NCBI GenBank assembly: GCA_029777755.1 | Contig: JAKORQ010000100.1 | Span: 1 to 7,333, forward strand | DNA: 7,333 bases | Direction: 5' to 3' | Source of the DNA: Planctomycetota bacterium | GTDB lineage: Bacteria > Planctomycetota > Phycisphaerae > Tepidisphaerales > Tepidisphaeraceae | Part shown: piece after piece, positions 5,718-7,333 of the stretch | How the letters are laid out: each line of letters starts with the position of its first letter | Numbering within the stretch: the first letter of the stretch is position 1 | Program-made: the position numbers and the translations under genes | Notes under the pieces: generated by a model | Seen by the model: the letters and a program-made list of their open reading frames with translations, nothing else | Database searches by the model: none | Told to the model about the DNA's origin: nothing

Positions 5718-5788
5718 GACGAGAAGCCGCTGCTCCACAGCGTAAGCCACTCTCAAGAGCACGCCCCGCGTGCATCTTTACGATGACA

Positions 5789-6412
5789 TCACGCCTTGGC
5801 AGCCAGTTTCACTGCCGCTGTCGCCACGTGTCTTCCCTGGGCACGGGCTATGGTGAGCTCCGCTTCGCTTGGATGGCGTTCCCCGCGGGGGCCGGCGATA
5901 GTCGTCGCACCGTATGGCGTGCCGCCGCTCATGGCGCTGACGTCGGAAAGCTCGGCCGTGCTGTATGGCACGCCGGCGATCAACATCCCCTGGTGGAAGA
6001 AGAACGTCGAGAGAGACAGGAGGGTCGTCTCCTGGCCGCCGTGCTGGCTGGCGCTTGAGGTGAAGGCGCTGCCGATCTTGCCGATCAGTGCCCCCTTGCC
6101 CCACAGGCTGCCGGTGGCATCGAGGAATGCCTGCATCTGCGCGGCCGCCGAGCCATAGCGCGTGGGCGTGCCAAGGATGATGGCATCCGCCTCGGCCATC
6201 CGTTTGGGATCGGCGATCGGAACGTGGGCAAAGGCCTTCTTCGTTTCCAGCGCCCCCATCTTGCCGAGGATCTCCTCCGAGAGAGTCTCGGCCACCTGGA
6301 ATACCTCCACCCTCGCCGACTCAACCTCGCGTGCCCCCTCGGCGATGGCCTCGGCCAATTTCCAGACGTGCCCATAGGTGCTGTAGAAGATCACCTGAAT
6401 GTACGCAGACAT
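5789..6412 (-). CDS. wrbA: NAD(P)H:quinone oxidoreductase, WrbA family flavoprotein
   Basis: WrbA proteins are FMN-binding, flavodoxin-like enzymes that reduce quinones by two electrons and limit redox cycling. They act in the cytoplasm as tetramers. The 207-residue length fits the family (about 200). The FMN phosphate loop is at the N terminus (FYSTYGHVWKLA, 9-20). PTRYG at 83-87, the TSSASQHGGQE segment at 118-128, GGTPYGATTIAG at 163-174 and the C-terminal PSEAELTIARAQGRHVA at 181-197 are all diagnostic of WrbA rather than ordinary flavodoxin. The ATG at 6410-6412 is preceded by a purine-rich GAGGAGGGAGGAG run, a very strong ribosome binding site. A 10-base palindrome lies just upstream. 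The gene stands alone between a repeat-rich island and the pilin-like gene, 139 bases apart. Confidence 0.95.
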   Translation of the reverse strand: MSAYIQVIFYSTYGHVWKLAEAIAEGAREVESARVEVFQVAETLSEEILGKMGALETKKAFAHVPIADPKRMAEADAIILGTPTRYGSAAAQMQAFLDATGSLWGKGALIGKIGSAFTSSASQHGGQETTLLSLSTFFFHQGMLIAGVPYSTAELSDVSAMSGGTPYGATTIAGPRGERHPSEAELTIARAQGRHVATAAVKLAAKA

Positions 6413-6414
6413 GA

Positions 6415-6427
6415 CTCCTCCCTCCTC
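6415..6427 (-). promoter_or_regulatory. Strong ribosome binding site of wrbA
   Basis: The minus strand reads GAGGAGGGAGGAG immediately before TC-ATG. It offers two overlapping Shine-Dalgarno matches, with the upstream AGGAGG at a normal distance. It is far stronger than the sites of the neighbouring genes and suggests high translation. Confidence 0.7.
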
Positions 6428-6432
6428 ATAGA

Positions 6433-6442
6433 GTACCGGTAC
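6433..6442. promoter_or_regulatory. 10-base perfect palindrome upstream of wrbA
   Basis: GTACCGGTAC is fully self-complementary and lies 20 bases upstream of the wrbA ATG, close to the ribosome binding site. TACTAT at 6445-6450 on the minus strand, directly beside it, is a possible -10 element, though no good -35 was found. The palindrome could be a repressor operator at the transcription start. A 10-base palindrome can also arise by chance. Confidence 0.3.
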
Positions 6443-6551
6443 GATAGTAGCATCCGGTTTCAGGAGAAGGAGAATCCCACGCAGCGAGCTGGAGCAGAAG
6501 CGCCCGCGTTCAATCCGGCGCCTGCGAGCATCTACGGGGAGTCAGTGGCGA

Positions 6552-7244
6552 TCAGTGCACGTCGAACCCGCGCACTCCGTCCTTTGTCAGGTTGGGATTC
6601 GGCCCGCCATCGTTGGCGGGAATGATCTGCCGCCAGTCCAGCACCTCAGCGTGGTTGTCGGCGAACAGGAATACCCGCTTGCCACCCTGGCTGAACCAGC
6701 CCTGGTCGTTGGGGAAAACCGCATGCACACTCAGCCATTCGCCAGCCAGGATCTTCGAGCTGGGCGTCTTGACGCTGGTGATCTTCTGGGCCACGGGCGG
6801 CTGCGGATCGCTGTAGTTGGAAGCCACCGTATTCATGGCGTTGATCTGCTCAGGGCTGTGATAAAACGACATCGAGTAGGCATAGCTGGTGCTGTCGTAC
6901 TTATCGGCGGAGATCGTGTCGGCCGGGCAGAAGAATACGCCGGGATTGCTGGAGCTGCGCTGGGCGTAAGGCTCCAGCAGCGGCCGCCACCCACGCCCCA
7001 TCCACAGCCATATACCGGGCTGAACCGGGTCATTGGCAGCCGGGTACATCCCCTTGTGGTCATCGGCGTACATGATGAACGCGAGGCCCAACTGCCGCAG
7101 GTTGCTGGAGCATGCGACCTGCTGCGCCATGATACGCGCCTTTGAGAGCGAGGGCAGCAATATCGAAATCAGTAGCGCAATAATTCCAATGACTACAAGC
7201 AGCTCAACCAGCGTGAATGCACGGGCTTTTCTAACCAGGTTCAT
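6552..7244 (-). CDS. Prepilin-type N-terminal cleavage/methylation domain protein (planctomycete type II pseudopilin-like)
   Basis: The 230-residue product begins with a short basic leader (MNLVRKARA) followed by FTLVELLVVIGIIALLISILLPSLSKAR, the class III signal of type IV pilins and type II secretion pseudopilins. Cleavage would fall after Ala9, leaving N-terminal Phe and Glu14 as the conserved Glu5 of the mature protein. The residue before the cut is Ala instead of the usual Gly. One membrane helix spans about 12-32. CSSNLRQLGLAFIMYADDHKGMYP (45-68) and FFCPAD (104-109) are typical of the large planctomycete/Lentisphaerae paralogue family, as is the C-terminal FLFADNHAEVLDWRQIIPAND (192-212). 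Cys45 and Cys106 could form a disulfide outside the membrane. No prepilin peptidase or assembly ATPase is nearby, as is common for these dispersed paralogues. Exact role unknown. Confidence 0.93.
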   Translation of the reverse strand: MNLVRKARAFTLVELLVVIGIIALLISILLPSLSKARIMAQQVACSSNLRQLGLAFIMYADDHKGMYPAANDPVQPGIWLWMGRGWRPLLEPYAQRSSSNPGVFFCPADTISADKYDSTSYAYSMSFYHSPEQINAMNTVASNYSDPQPPVAQKITSVKTPSSKILAGEWLSVHAVFPNDQGWFSQGGKRVFLFADNHAEVLDWRQIIPANDGGPNPNLTKDGVRGFDVH

Positions 7245-7245
7245 T

Positions 7246-7271
7246 GCCCCACTATCCTAGTAAGATGGGGC
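7246..7271 (-). promoter_or_regulatory. Hairpin directly before the pilin-like gene start
   Basis: On the minus strand GCCCCA and TGGGGC pair perfectly around a 14-base loop, ending one base before the ATG. The only Shine-Dalgarno-like bases (TAGGAT) sit inside the loop. Folding would bring that site closer to the start codon or, alternatively, hinder the ribosome. This is structural speculation from sequence only. Confidence 0.3.
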
Positions 7272-7310
7272 CTCGCGTCCATACGGCAAGCAATCATTGG
7301 CAATGTTGCG

Positions 7311-7316
7311 ATATTA
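7311..7316 (-). promoter_or_regulatory. Candidate -10 box for the pilin-like gene
   Basis: TAATAT on the minus strand lies about 65 bases upstream of the ATG. A -35 box at normal spacing would fall just beyond the window edge, so the promoter cannot be completed from this sequence. Confidence 0.25.
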
Positions 7317-7333
7317 GCGCCCATTAAGTGCGC

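Larger units (their letters stand above)
5527..5788. other. Intergenic island between converging uppS and wrbA, with repeats
   Basis: No credible gene is present in these 262 bases. The stretch holds a direct 8-base array at 5567-5598 and an inverted repeat at 5673-5717 built from the same ACGAAG core that occurs at the left end of the window. A 4-bp stem TGGG-TTTT-CCCA at 5550-5561 is too weak to call a terminator. No good intrinsic terminator was seen for either converging gene. Confidence 0.6.

Overview
The window is a moderately GC-rich bacterial chromosomal segment. It most resembles a planctomycete-type genome (Planctomycetes/Phycisphaerae or a PVC relative). The main reasons are the prepilin-headed protein at the right end, which has the A|FTLVELLVVIGIIALLISILLPSLSKAR-type head and a C-terminal FADNHAE segment, and the short intergenic arrays of 8-base units built on ACGAAG. 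The assignment is an inference from style, not from a marker gene. No rRNA, tRNA, CRISPR array, transposase or phage gene was seen.

Layout. Bases 1-53 look like the last codons of a plus-strand gene. Bases 54-482 hold no convincing gene, but contain 8-base repeats and several hairpins. Next comes a leftward two-gene unit: a 579-residue unnamed protein that looks like an (alpha/alpha) toroid plus beta-sandwich polysaccharide lyase or heparinase relative (3243 to 1504), followed 55 bases downstream by an aldo/keto reductase (1448 to 483). A 213-base divergent control region (3244-3456) separates it from a rightward housekeeping pair, purA (adenylosuccinate synthetase) and uppS (undecaprenyl diphosphate synthase), which lie 18 bases apart. 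A second repeat-bearing intergenic island (5527-5788) follows. The window ends with two leftward genes: a WrbA-family NAD(P)H:quinone oxidoreductase and a prepilin-type protein.

How the genes fit together. purA and uppS are core functions (AMP synthesis and the lipid carrier for cell-wall precursors), probably co-transcribed from a promoter near 3348-3376. The lyase-like protein and the aldo/keto reductase are plausibly an accessory carbohydrate-processing operon: the first protein would act on an acidic glycan or oligosaccharide and the reductase on a carbonyl sugar. The substrate is unknown. The WrbA-like flavoprotein and the pilin-like protein have no obvious functional link to each other or to the rest.

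The points most worth following are: the unnamed lyase-like family with no visible signal peptide; two substitutions in PurA at active-site positions (His where bacteria have the IMP-contacting Gln, and Arg where the aspartate loop normally has Gly); the two intergenic islands in which ACGAAG repeats face each other in inverted orientation; and a 19-base dyad overlapping the likely lyase promoter. I do not see an unmistakable new multi-gene system such as a defence island.
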